From the NCBI RefSeq assembly GCF_022009635.1, contig NZ_CP091716.1:7372501-7436500 (forward strand): a stretch of DNA of 64,000 nt. Reading direction: 5' to 3'. The stretch's first letter is position 1, and each line of letters begins with the position of its first letter. The notes below the pieces were generated by a model. That model saw only the letters and a list, made by a program, of their open reading frames with translations. It was not told the origin of the DNA and searched no databases. The stretch is from Variovorax paradoxus (lineage in GTDB: Bacteria > Pseudomonadota > Gammaproteobacteria > Burkholderiales > Burkholderiaceae_C). The translations under genes and the position numbers were made by a program. Below are positions 8,723 to 21,113 of this stretch, piece by piece.

Positions 8723-9565
8723 ATGCACATGATCAAACTGTCCCTGGGTTTCTTCATCGGCCTCGCGCTGAGCGGCTCGGTCCTCGCCCAGACCTGCACG
8801 CCCAAGGTCTCCGCCGAACACCTCACGGCGCCCGGCAAGCTGCAGATGTCCACCAACCCGACGCTGCCGCCGCAGCAGTTCGTCGACAGCAAGGGTGAGC
8901 TTCAAGGACTCAACATCGAACTCGGCCGCGCGGTCGCGAAGCACCTGTGCCTGGAACCCGTGTTCGTGCGCATGGACATGCCGCCGATGGTGCCCGCGCT
9001 GCAGGCCGGCCGCTTCGACGTGATCAACACCGGCCTCTTCTGGACCGAGGAGCGCTCCAAGCTCATGTTCCAGGTGCCCTACGGCCAGCAGTCGATGAGC
9101 ATCTACACGGTGCCCAACAGCAAGCTGGTGGTGAACAAGTTCGAAGACCTGTCGGGCCATGTCGTCGGCATCGAGACCGGCACCTACGCCGAGCGCAAGT
9201 CGCGCGAATCGAATGCGGCCATGGTCGCCAAGGGCATGGCGCCGATCGACTTCCGCACCTTTGCGACGGCCTCCGAAACCACGGCCGCGCTGCGCGCCGG
9301 CCAGCTCGAAGCGGGCATCAACATCGACGAGACCGCCATCGCCTTCGAGGAACGCGGCATCGTCAAGATCCGTGCGAGCGGCCTCTATGGCACCGACATC
9401 ACGCTGTCGTTCCGCGACCGCGCGGTGGCAGAAGCCGTGGCGCAGGCCCTGACCGACCTGAAGGCCGACGGCACCTACGACAAGCTGTTCGACAAGTTCC
9501 GCATGACGCGCCTGAAGGACACCACCAAGTTCGCGATCCGCGGCCCCGGCCCGGCGCCCAAGTAA
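8723..9565 (+). CDS. Polar amino-acid-type ABC transporter substrate-binding protein
   Basis: A 280-aa family 3 periplasmic binding protein. The N-terminus is a Sec signal peptide (MHMIKLSLGFFIGLALSGSV) with likely cleavage after VLA before QTC. The mature protein contains LQGLNIELGRAVAKHLCLEP and VINTGLFWTEERSKLMFQVPY, the lobe pattern of cystine/polar amino-acid binding proteins. A start at 8729 is possible; longer upstream extensions have no signal-like sequence. The permease follows 22 bp downstream, but no ATPase does. The ATPase at 1159-1941 is the likely partner. Confidence 0.88.
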   Translation: MHMIKLSLGFFIGLALSGSVLAQTCTPKVSAEHLTAPGKLQMSTNPTLPPQQFVDSKGELQGLNIELGRAVAKHLCLEPVFVRMDMPPMVPALQAGRFDVINTGLFWTEERSKLMFQVPYGQQSMSIYTVPNSKLVVNKFEDLSGHVVGIETGTYAERKSRESNAAMVAKGMAPIDFRTFATASETTAALRAGQLEAGINIDETAIAFEERGIVKIRASGLYGTDITLSFRDRAVAEAVAQALTDLKADGTYDKLFDKFRMTRLKDTTKFAIRGPGPAPK

Positions 9566-9587
9566 GCCAGTCGAAGAGGTTGCGGCC

Positions 9588-10268
9588 GTGTTCAATTTCG
9601 ATGCCTTCCTGTCCTACTTCGTCAACCCGTTCCTCCTCGGGGGCGTGGGAATCACGATCGGACTGACCATCGCAACCATCGCGATCGGTCTGGCCCTGGC
9701 GCTGCCCCTGGCGCTGGGCAGCATGTCTTCGCATCGATTCCTGTCGGCGCCGGCGCGCTTCTACATCTGGGTGTTTCGCGGCACACCGCTGCTGGTGCAG
9801 ATCGTCATCATCTACACCGGCCTGCCGCAACTGGGCCTGCGCTTCGATGTGCTGACCTCCGCGGTGCTGGCGCTGAGCCTGAACGAAGCGGCATACCTTT
9901 CCGAGACCATTCGCGGCGGCTTCTCGGCCATTGCCAAGGGGCAGGTCGAAGCGGCCAAGGCATTGAGCCTTTCGCGCTTCGCCACCTTGCGGCTGGTCAC
10001 CTTGCCGCAGGTGCTGCGCGTGATCATTCCGCCGCTGGGCAACTCGGTGAACGGGCTGCTCAAGGCCACCTCGCTGGCTTCGGTCATCTCCATGGAAGAG
10101 CTGATGCGCCGTGCACAGGTGCTCATGCAGGAGAAGTTCGAAGTGCTGGAGCTCTATTGCGTGGCGGCCTGCTTCTACCTGGTGCTGACCACGCTGTGGG
10201 ACCGCGTGCAGGTGCGCCTCGAACGCCACTACGGCAGGGGCTACGCAGCCGGGCGCGCCGCCGCCTGA
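9588..10268 (+). CDS. Polar amino-acid-type ABC transporter permease
   Basis: A 226-aa inner-membrane permease of the HisMQ class with about five hydrophobic helices, starting from GTG. The cytoplasmic EAA loop is seen in EAAYLSETIRGGFSAIAKGQ to LSLSRFATLRLVTLPQ, where the ATPase docks. Only one permease gene is present, so the complex would be a homodimer. It sits between the binding protein and the hydantoinase, which points to a hydantoin-, amide- or ureide-like solute. Confidence 0.9.
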   Translation: MFNFDAFLSYFVNPFLLGGVGITIGLTIATIAIGLALALPLALGSMSSHRFLSAPARFYIWVFRGTPLLVQIVIIYTGLPQLGLRFDVLTSAVLALSLNEAAYLSETIRGGFSAIAKGQVEAAKALSLSRFATLRLVTLPQVLRVIIPPLGNSVNGLLKATSLASVISMEELMRRAQVLMQEKFEVLELYCVAACFYLVLTTLWDRVQVRLERHYGRGYAAGRAAA

Positions 10269-10289
10269 ACCGGAATCGACCGAACCATC

Positions 10290-11714
10290 ATGTCCACGCC
10301 AACTTCTGATTTCGACCTTGTCGTGCGCAACGCGCGCGTCGTTACCGCATCGGACACCTTCGACTGCGACATCGGCATCAGCGACGGCCGCATCATCCAG
10401 CTCGGCAGGAAGCTGGGCTCCGCCGCGCGCGAGATCGATGCCGCCGGCCGCAGCGTGACGCCCGGCGGCGTCGATGCCCATTGCCATCTCGACCAGCCGA
10501 TGCCGCCGCCCACGCGCAATGCCGACGACTTCCACACCGGCACGCGCTCCGCGGCCTGCGGCGGCACCACCACCGTGATTCCCTTCGCGGCGCAGCACAA
10601 GGGCCAGTCACTGCGCGCCGCGGTCGAAGACTACCGTGCCCGCGCGGCCGGCAAGGCCCACGTCGACTACGCCTTCCACCTGATCGTGAGCGACCCGACG
10701 CCGACGGTGCTGAAGGAAGAGCTGCCGGCGCTGATCAAGGAAGGCTTCACGTCTTTCAAGATCTACATGACCTACGACGACATGAAGCTCGACGACGGGC
10801 AGATCCTGGACGTGCTGGCCGTGGCGCGGGAACACGATGCCATGGCCATGCTGCACGCGGAGAACGCCGACTGCATCGAGTGGCTCACCCGGCGCCTGGA
10901 AGCGGCCGGCCGCACCGCGCCGCGCTTTCATGCGCATGCGCGGCCGATGCTGGTCGAGCGCGAGGCCACGCACCGTGCGATCGCGCTGGCCGAGCTGGTC
11001 GACGTGCCGATCCTGATCGTCCACGTGTCGGGCCGCGAAGCGGTCGAGCAGATCCGATGGGCGCGCGCGCACGGCCTGAGCGTGTTCGCCGAGACCTGCC
11101 CGCAGTACCTGTTTCTCACCGCCGAAGACCTGGGCATCGACGACAGCTACAAGGGCGCGAAGTGCGTATGCAGCCCGCCGCCGCGCGACAAGGCCAACCA
11201 GCAGGTGATATGGGACGGACTCAACGACGGCCTTTTCACCGTGTTCTCGTCCGACCATGCCCCCTTCAAGTACGACGCGCCCGAGGGCAAGAAGCCCGGC
11301 GGCGAGGAGGTCGCGTTCCGCCACATCCCCAACGGCATCCCCGGCATCGAGACCCGCATGCCGCTGCTGTGGTCCGAAGGCGTGCTCGCGGGCCGGATGA
11401 CCGCCAACCGCTTTGTCGAACTCACCGCCACCGGCCCGGCCAAGGCCTACGGCCTGCATCCGCGCAAAGGCACCATCGCAGTGGGCGCCGACGCCGACCT
11501 GGTGATCTGGGACGAGCGCGACTTCGTGCTGAAGAACGAGCTGCTGCACCACGAGGTCGACTACACGCCCTACGAAGGCATGCGCCTCAAAGCCTGGCCC
11601 GCCGTCACGCTCAGCCGCGGCGAGGTGGTGTGGGACGGTGCGTTTCACCCGCAGGCGGGCCGCGGCGAACTGCTGCGCTGCGGGGCGCCGACGTTGATGC
11701 CCAAGCGGCGCTGA
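10290..11714 (+). CDS. Hydantoinase/dihydropyrimidinase-type amidohydrolase
   Basis: A 474-aa cyclic-amidohydrolase-fold enzyme that should open a five- or six-membered cyclic imide ring. The metal ligands can be followed: DAHCHLDQP (HxH) near residue 64, the lysine expected to be carbamylated K157 in FTSFKIYMTYDD, the histidines in MLHAEN and HVSGRE, and the aspartate in SSDHAPF. Length and motifs fit D-hydantoinase/dihydropyrimidinase. The last gene of the plus-strand set, it starts 21 bp after the permease, suggesting that its substrate is what the transporter brings in. A large hairpin follows. Confidence 0.92.
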   Translation: MSTPTSDFDLVVRNARVVTASDTFDCDIGISDGRIIQLGRKLGSAAREIDAAGRSVTPGGVDAHCHLDQPMPPPTRNADDFHTGTRSAACGGTTTVIPFAAQHKGQSLRAAVEDYRARAAGKAHVDYAFHLIVSDPTPTVLKEELPALIKEGFTSFKIYMTYDDMKLDDGQILDVLAVAREHDAMAMLHAENADCIEWLTRRLEAAGRTAPRFHAHARPMLVEREATHRAIALAELVDVPILIVHVSGREAVEQIRWARAHGLSVFAETCPQYLFLTAEDLGIDDSYKGAKCVCSPPPRDKANQQVIWDGLNDGLFTVFSSDHAPFKYDAPEGKKPGGEEVAFRHIPNGIPGIETRMPLLWSEGVLAGRMTANRFVELTATGPAKAYGLHPRKGTIAVGADADLVIWDERDFVLKNELLHHEVDYTPYEGMRLKAWPAVTLSRGEVVWDGAFHPQAGRGELLRCGAPTLMPKRR

Positions 11715-11722
11715 GCGGGGCT

Positions 11723-11771
11723 GCGTCGCACGCGGGCGATGCGCCCGCTAATGCCCCCAGGCGTGCGACGC
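11723..11771. terminator. Large hairpin at the hydantoinase/araC convergent junction
   Basis: An 11-bp perfect inverted repeat (GCGTCGCACGC at 11723-11733, GCGTGCGACGC at 11761-11771) encloses a second 7-bp hairpin, GCGGGCG-ATG-CGCCCGC (11732-11748). The two share two bases, so they may be alternatives. There is no U-tract. It lies just after the hydantoinase stop and reaches into the end of the AraC gene, so a two-way transcription barrier is plausible. Confidence 0.5.
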
Positions 11772-12539
11772 CAGCTCATCCGCCGTCACGTTCACCTGGC
11801 TCGCAAGGAACGACGGCGGCAGCCCGAAGTAGCGCTGGAAGGTTCGGCTCATGTGCGCCGCATCCGTGAAGCCGCTGACCAGCGCCACGTCGGTCAATGG
11901 CCGGTGCGCGGTGAACTGCTGCACCGTGCGCCGCACCTTGGTCCACAGCGCATAGCGCTTGACCGACACGCCCACCTGCTCGGCAAACAGGTGCGTGAGG
12001 CGGTCGGGCGACAGGCAGGCCACGGCCGACAGCTCGCGCAGCTGAATCTGCCCCGCATGCGCGCGGATGGCCTGCAGCACGCGTTCGATGCGGCGGTCGG
12101 TGGTCGCTTCGATCTCGGGAGCCTCGGTGATGGCCTCGATCAGCTTCACGCTGAGCGCCTGCAGCCTGTCGTTGCAGAGTTCGCCGCGCTGGGCGGGGTC
12201 GAAGTCGTCGCGCAGCCGGCCGAAGCGGCGGGCATCGATGGGCAGGATGCCGTGGCCGCCCATGCGCTTGGCGAGCATGCGGTAGGCGCTGGACGCGGGG
12301 TCGAGGTTGAGCGAGAGCAGCCCGCAGCCGTCGACGTCGAGCCGGCGCGACACGTGCGGCGCCACCAGCGCGGCGGTGCATTGCGCGCGCGTGCCGTCTA
12401 CCGCTTCCAGCGTGAAAGGATGGCCGCTGACCGACGCCAGCAGCGTGGCCGAAGAGCGGGCCGTGAGTCCCGACTGGATGGCGGGCGTGATGTAGAGGAA
12501 CCTGTCATCCCACAGGTGCAAGAAATTCTGCGAGGCCAT
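11748..12539 (-). CDS. AraC-family transcriptional regulator
   Basis: A 263-aa regulator. The C-terminal 100 residues carry two helix-turn-helix motifs, LSAVACLSPDRLTHLFAEQV and PLTDVALVSGFTDAAHMSRT followed by FQRYFGLPPSFL, typical of AraC/XylS proteins. The N-terminal part (1-155) is a sensor without a recognisable fold. It is convergent with the hydantoinase and downstream of the LysR gene on the same strand, so its targets are not evident from position. Confidence 0.9.
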   Translation of the reverse strand: MASQNFLHLWDDRFLYITPAIQSGLTARSSATLLASVSGHPFTLEAVDGTRAQCTAALVAPHVSRRLDVDGCGLLSLNLDPASSAYRMLAKRMGGHGILPIDARRFGRLRDDFDPAQRGELCNDRLQALSVKLIEAITEAPEIEATTDRRIERVLQAIRAHAGQIQLRELSAVACLSPDRLTHLFAEQVGVSVKRYALWTKVRRTVQQFTAHRPLTDVALVSGFTDAAHMSRTFQRYFGLPPSFLASQVNVTADELASHAWGH

Positions 12540-12635
12540 GCCGTATCACTTTTGTTTTTGTCTCCAGCGGCGGATTCTCACGCATTGCCACGGCAGCCAG
12601 GCAAGGGATTGTGCCCACCCGCCTTCAGCATTCCT

Positions 12636-13589
12636 TCAGTGTGCGGCAGCCGGCGCTTCGGTCTGCACATGCTGGCGCACCGCCTCCAGCAGCAGGCTGG
12701 CCAGCCTGCTCGCCGGGGCTTCGGCCCGGGCCTGCGCGCGATAGAGCACCAGCGATATCTGCGGCAGCGCCGGCAGCGACAGCAGCGAGCGGTCGATGGT
12801 GCGCACATGCGATGGCAGCCCGAACGGGGTGCGCACCGTCAGGCCCAGCCCAGCCGAGGCGGCCGCCCACAGCGCCGACAGGCTGGCGCTGGCGAAGGAG
12901 CGGCGCCACGGCACGCCGGCGCGGTCGAGCGCGGCGATGACGATCTCGCGCAGCGGGCACGGCGCATCGAGCATGATCAGCGGCAGCGGCTCACGGCTCT
13001 TGCGCACGCCCGGGCCGCGGCGCTCGCGCTCGGTCCACCAGGCGGCGTCGATCCTGTCGGGCGACTTGGGGCCGATCCACAGCAGCGGCAGCCGCGCGAC
13101 GCGCTCGGCATAGGGCGACAGAGGCTGGTCGCCCGCGTCCCACGCCAGCGCCAAGTCGAGCTGGCCGAGTTCGAGCCGCTCGCGCAGATCGGCGCTGCGT
13201 GCCACGCAGGCCTCGATGCGCACCTTGGGATGCGCCCGCGCGAAGCGACCCAGCACGGCGGGCAGCAGCGTCTCGCCGAAGTCTTCCTGCAGGCCCAGCC
13301 GCACCGCGCCCTGCAGGTCGACGCCGCGCATGGCGGCGCTGGCCTCGTCGTTGAGTTCGAGCATGCGGTGGGCATAGGCCAGCAGCGTCTCGCCGGCATC
13401 GGTGAGCTCCAGCCCGCGCCCCGCCTTGCGGAACAGCACGGTGCCGGCCTGCGCCTCCAGCTTCTTGAGTTGCGCGCTCACGGCGGAGGTCGAGCGCCCC
13501 AGCTTCTCGGCCGCGCGCGCATAGCTGCCGAGCGCGATGCCGGTGGAAAAGCTGCGCAGCACGTCGAGATCGAACATCACCTGGGCCAT
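12636..13589 (-). CDS. LysR-family transcriptional regulator
   Basis: A 317-aa LysR regulator. The HTH lies at residues 8-65 (LDVLRSFSTGIALGSYARAA, then EKLGRSTSAVSAQLKKLE), followed by an effector domain (about 90-300). The start at 13589 is chosen because the HTH begins there and a purine-rich AAGGAAGA precedes it; longer upstream extensions are not LysR-like. It is divergent from an MFS gene 106 bp away. An exact inverted repeat in that gap is a good operator candidate, so control of the transporter is likely. Confidence 0.92.
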   Translation of the reverse strand: MAQVMFDLDVLRSFSTGIALGSYARAAEKLGRSTSAVSAQLKKLEAQAGTVLFRKAGRGLELTDAGETLLAYAHRMLELNDEASAAMRGVDLQGAVRLGLQEDFGETLLPAVLGRFARAHPKVRIEACVARSADLRERLELGQLDLALAWDAGDQPLSPYAERVARLPLLWIGPKSPDRIDAAWWTERERRGPGVRKSREPLPLIMLDAPCPLREIVIAALDRAGVPWRRSFASASLSALWAAASAGLGLTVRTPFGLPSHVRTIDRSLLSLPALPQISLVLYRAQARAEAPASRLASLLLEAVRQHVQTEAPAAAH

Positions 13590-13613
13590 GGGTCTTCCTT
13601 TTTCCTGCGGCTT

Positions 13614-13640
13614 CAATCGTCCTGGTTTTTGGAACGATTG
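13614..13640. promoter_or_regulatory. Inverted repeat CAATCGT-N13-ACGATTG, probable LysR operator
   Basis: Perfect 7-bp arms (13614-13620 and 13634-13640) lie in the 106-bp gap between the divergent lysR and MFS genes, 25 bp from the regulator start. The position and dyad suit binding by the LysR product. Confidence 0.55.
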
Positions 13641-13695
13641 GCCGATTATTTTCTGATTTTCAAAACCTTTGCAACGGCGGACACTGCACCGCAAC

Positions 13696-16938
<3,243 letters not shown>

Positions 16939-16948
16939 GCGACTCAAA

Positions 16949-16963
16949 TATCGAATATCGATA
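16949..16963. promoter_or_regulatory. Palindrome TATCGA-ATA-TCGATA, probable IclR operator
   Basis: A perfect 6-bp dyad with a 3-bp centre lies 10 bp upstream of the iclR start, in the gap shared with the divergent ABC operon. It also overlaps a tandem ATATCGA repeat (16948-16961). It would cover the regulator's own promoter region. Confidence 0.5.
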
Positions 16964-17110
16964 CTTTAAGATCGACTAGTGGTTTTCATTTATTGATTAA
17001 AGATTCAAATGAATCGACCATTGGCACGCATGTTGCAACGCGGGAAGCACCCGCCCTTTTTCCCCTTCCACCTTCCACTTTTCAACTTCTGTCCTTCGAG
17101 GAGTGCTTCC

Positions 17111-17878
17111 ATGAATCGCATCGTTCGCCGCCTTCAACGCCTGGCCCTGGGTCTCTGCATCGCCGGCGGCGCCTCGCTGGCCGTGGCACAGGGCGCCGCG
17201 CCGACCTACAACGTGGGCGCCACCGCCACCGGCGTGCCCTTCACCTTCCTGGACGTGAAGACCAACAGCATCCAGGGAATGATGGTCGACACCGTCACCG
17301 CCGTGGGCAAGGCCGGCGGCTTCAACGTCAACGTGCAGCAGACGGTGTTCTCCGCGCTCATTCCCTCGCTCACGGCTCGCAAGATCGACATCGTCTCGGC
17401 CGCCATGCTGAAGACGCCGGCGCGCCAGGAGGTGGTCGATTTCAGCGACCCGGTGTATTCGTACGGCGAAGGCCTGCTGGTGAAGAGCGACGACACCCGC
17501 GCGTACGTCTCGCTCGACGAACTCAAGGGCGAGGTGGTCGGCGCGCAGGTCGGCACCGTCTTTCTCGACATGCTCAACAAGAAAGGCATCTTCAAGGAGG
17601 TGCGCAGCTACGACTCGGTGGCCGACCTCACGCGCGACCTGTCGCTCGGGCGCATCAAGGCCGGGCTGGGCGACCAACCCATCATGGCCTACCAGATCCG
17701 CCAGAACACCTTTCCGGGCGTGCGGTTGGTCGACAGCTACAAGCCGGTGAACGTGGGCGACGTGTGCCTGGTGGTGCGCAAGGGCGACACCGAGACGCTG
17801 GCTCGCCTCAACAAGGCGATCGCGGCGGTCAAGGCCGAAGGCACCCTCGCCAGGATCGTGCAGAAGTGGGGCATCTGA
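17111..17878 (+). CDS. ABC transporter substrate-binding protein (family 3)
   Basis: A 255-aa periplasmic binding protein. A Sec signal peptide ([20 protein letters not shown] through ASLAVAQ) is cleaved near residue 27. The start at 17111 is supported by GAGGAG at 17098-17103 and by the signal peptide; an upstream GTG/ATG in frame would bury the signal. Family 3 signatures such as [20 protein letters not shown] and [20 protein letters not shown] indicate a polar amino acid, opine or polyamine-like ligand. First gene of the operon binding protein-permease-ATPase-FAD oxidase. Confidence 0.93.
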   Translation: MNRIVRRLQRLALGLCIAGGASLAVAQGAAPTYNVGATATGVPFTFLDVKTNSIQGMMVDTVTAVGKAGGFNVNVQQTVFSALIPSLTARKIDIVSAAMLKTPARQEVVDFSDPVYSYGEGLLVKSDDTRAYVSLDELKGEVVGAQVGTVFLDMLNKKGIFKEVRSYDSVADLTRDLSLGRIKAGLGDQPIMAYQIRQNTFPGVRLVDSYKPVNVGDVCLVVRKGDTETLARLNKAIAAVKAEGTLARIVQKWGI

Positions 17879-17890
17879 GCGCGCTGACCC

Positions 17891-18558
17891 ATGGCTGCTG
17901 CCACCTTTTTCCAGAACGCGCAGGACTTCCTGCCGATCCTGCTGCAGGGCGCCGTGGTCACCGTGCAGGTCACGGTGCTGGCTTTCCTGCTGAGCAGCGC
18001 GCTCGGCCTTGCGCTCGCGCTGATGAAGCTGTCGCCGGTGCGCGCGCTCTCGTGGGCCGGCTCGGTGATCGTCAACGTGATCCGCGGGCTGCCGATCATC
18101 GTGCAGCTCTTCTACATCTACTTCGTGCTGCCCGAGTTCGGCGTGCAGCTCACGGCCTTCCAGGCCGGTGTGATCGGCCTGGGCATCGCCTACTCGGCCT
18201 ATCAGGCGGAGAACTTCCGCGCCGGCATCGAGGCGGTCGACCCGGGCCAGCGCGAAGCCGCGCAGGCCATGGGCATGCGCTCGGCGCTGATCATGCGGCG
18301 GGTGATATTGCCTCAGGCCTTTCGCATCGCGCTGCCGCCCTATGGCAACACGCTGGTGATGATGCTGAAGGACTCCTCGCTGGTCTCGACCATCACGGTG
18401 GCCGAAATGACGCGCGCCGGCCAGCTCATCGCCTCGTCGACCTTCCAGAACATGACGGTCTACACGCTGGTCGCCCTGCTCTACCTGCTCATGAGCCTGC
18501 CGCTGGTGTATGGCCTGCGGCGGCTCGAGAAGCGCTTCGCCGCCGGGAGAAAGCAACC

Positions 18559-18562
<4 letters not shown>
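17891..18562 (+). CDS. Polar amino-acid ABC transporter permease
   Basis: A 223-aa HisMQ-type permease with about five helices. The EAA loop is found around [20 protein letters not shown] to [15 protein letters not shown]. It begins 12 bp after the binding protein and overlaps the ATPase start by ATGA. Together with 17111-17878 and 18559-19323 it forms a complete three-component importer. Confidence 0.94.
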
Positions 18563-19319
<757 letters not shown>

Positions 19320-19323
<4 letters not shown>

Positions 19324-20600
19324 GCGGTCTTGCCATGCCGCCGTCGCTCTGGGCCGCCACCGCGCCGCCCGCGCCCGCGACGCCGCCGCTGACCGAGTCG
19401 CGCAAGGCCGATGTGTTGATCGTGGGGGGCGGCTTCACCGGGCTTTCGGCCGCGCTGCACCTGGCCGAAGCCGGCGTGCGGGTCTGCGTGCTCGAGGCGC
19501 ATGAACCCGGCTGGGGCGCGTCGGGACGCAACGGCGGGCAGGTGAATCCCACGCTCAAGCACGACCCCGACGAGCTCATCAGGCTCTACGGCTGCGCGCG
19601 CGCCGCGCCGCTGATCGACGCGGTCTCGCGCTCGGCCGACCTGGTGTTCGAGCTGATCGCGCGCCACGGCATCGACTGCCAGCCGGTGCGCAACGGCTGG
19701 CTCCAGGTCGCCTACGCGCCCAAGGACGTGGCAAGCCTGCATGCGCGCGCCGCGCAGTGGGCCCGGCGCGGCGTGCAGACGCAGATGCTCGACCGCGCGG
19801 CGGTGGCCGCGCGGCTGGGCACCGAGGCCTTCGCGGGCGGCTGGCTCGACGGCCGCGCAGGCGGCATCCAGCCACTGGCCTACACACGCGGCCTGGTGCG
19901 CGCCGCACAGGGTTTCGGTGCCTCGGTGTATGGCGACACCGAGGTCACGGCGCTGGAGCGGCGGGGCACGCACTGGCACGCGAGCACCTCGACCGGCGCC
20001 AGCGTGACGGCCGAGCAGGTCGTCATTGCGACCAACGGCTACACGGGCACGCTGTGGCCGCGGCTGCAGCGCACGGTACTCGCCGCGAACAGCTTCATCG
20101 TCGCCACCGAGCCGCTGAAGGGCGCGGCGGCCGATGCCATCCTGCCGCTCGGGGAAACCGCCTCGACCTCGCAGCGCCTGCTGCTCTACTTCCGCAAGGA
20201 CGCGCAGGGCCGGCTGCTGATGGGGGGCCGCGGGCACTTCGCCGATCCGTCCGGGCCTTCGGACTTCTCGCACCTGGAGCGATCGCTCGAGCTGCTTTTT
20301 CCGCAGCTGGGGCCGCTGCGCTACGAGTACCGCTGGGCCGGCCGCATCGCGGTCACGCGCGACTTCATGCCGCACGTGCACAACCCGGCGCCGGGCGTGA
20401 CGATCGCGCTGGGCTACAACGGGCGGGGCATTGCGCTGGCCACGAGCATGGGCAAGCACCTGGCGGCGCGGCTCGTCGATGCGGGCGCGGATTTTCCGTA
20501 CCCGGTGACGCCGATCCGGCCGATTCCGCTACACGGCCTGCAGCGCTTCTACGTGGCGGGCGGCGTGGCCTGGTACAGCCTGCTCGACCGGCTGGCCTGA
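19320..20600 (+). CDS. FAD-dependent amine oxidoreductase (DadA/PuuB-like)
   Basis: A 426-aa flavoenzyme. The FAD dinucleotide-binding motif [20 protein letters not shown] lies at about residues 32-51. [19 protein letters not shown] and the C-terminal [19 protein letters not shown] are typical of the gamma-glutamylputrescine oxidase/D-amino-acid dehydrogenase group. It should oxidise a C-N bond to an imine that then hydrolyses. It is translationally coupled (ATGA) to the ABC ATPase, so its substrate is probably the imported amine or N-substituted amino acid. Confidence 0.88.
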
Positions 20601-20692
20601 CGACGAGTCGCCTAGGCGCGCGTGACGTCTTGCCATGCGGCGCATGCGTGCGTCAAATGGCGGACACCAACCACAACAGCCCCAGGAGACCC

Positions 20693-21085
20693 ATGCCGAT
20701 CGACACACTCGCCACCTGGCACCGGCTCGTCAAGGAACGCGACGTGGCCGGGCTCGATGCCCTGCTCGACGACGAAGCCGTGTTTCATTCGCCGGTGGTG
20801 CACAAGCCCCAGGTGGGCAAGGCCATCACGCAAAAATACCTGGCGGCGGCGTTCCAGGTGTTCTTCAACGAGAGCTTCCGCTATGTGCGCGAACTCAAGT
20901 CCGCGAACGATGCGGTGCTGGAGTTCTCGCTCGAGCTGGACGGCATCCAGATCAATGGCGTGGACATGATCAAGTGGAACGACGTCGGCCGGATCACCGA
21001 ATTCAAGGTGATGCTGCGCCCGCTGAAGGCGGTGAACCTGATCCACCAGAAGATGGGCGCGCAACTGCAGGCGGCCCAGGCCTGA
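20693..21085 (+). CDS. SnoaL-like (NTF2-fold) protein
   Basis: A 130-aa protein with an NTF2-like fold. It starts with a helix (LATWHRLVKERDVAGLDALL) and contains DDEAVFHSPVVHKPQVGKA, the usual cone-forming pattern, and a C-terminal strand VGRITEFKVMLRPLKAV. AGGAG at 20684-20688 supports this start; an upstream ATG at 20657 is possible. Proteins of this fold may be small isomerases/hydrolases or ligand binders, and no catalytic residues are evident. It follows the FAD oxidase by 92 bp and may belong to the same unit. Confidence 0.75.
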   Translation: MPIDTLATWHRLVKERDVAGLDALLDDEAVFHSPVVHKPQVGKAITQKYLAAAFQVFFNESFRYVRELKSANDAVLEFSLELDGIQINGVDMIKWNDVGRITEFKVMLRPLKAVNLIHQKMGAQLQAAQA

Positions 21086-21113
21086 TCGATTCGATGAACG
21101 GCTCTCCCGGCCG

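Noticed and set aside
17009..17110. Extended N-terminus for the ABC binding protein
   Set aside because: The start at 17111 has a GAGGAG site and gives a proper signal peptide; the longer form would place the signal internally.
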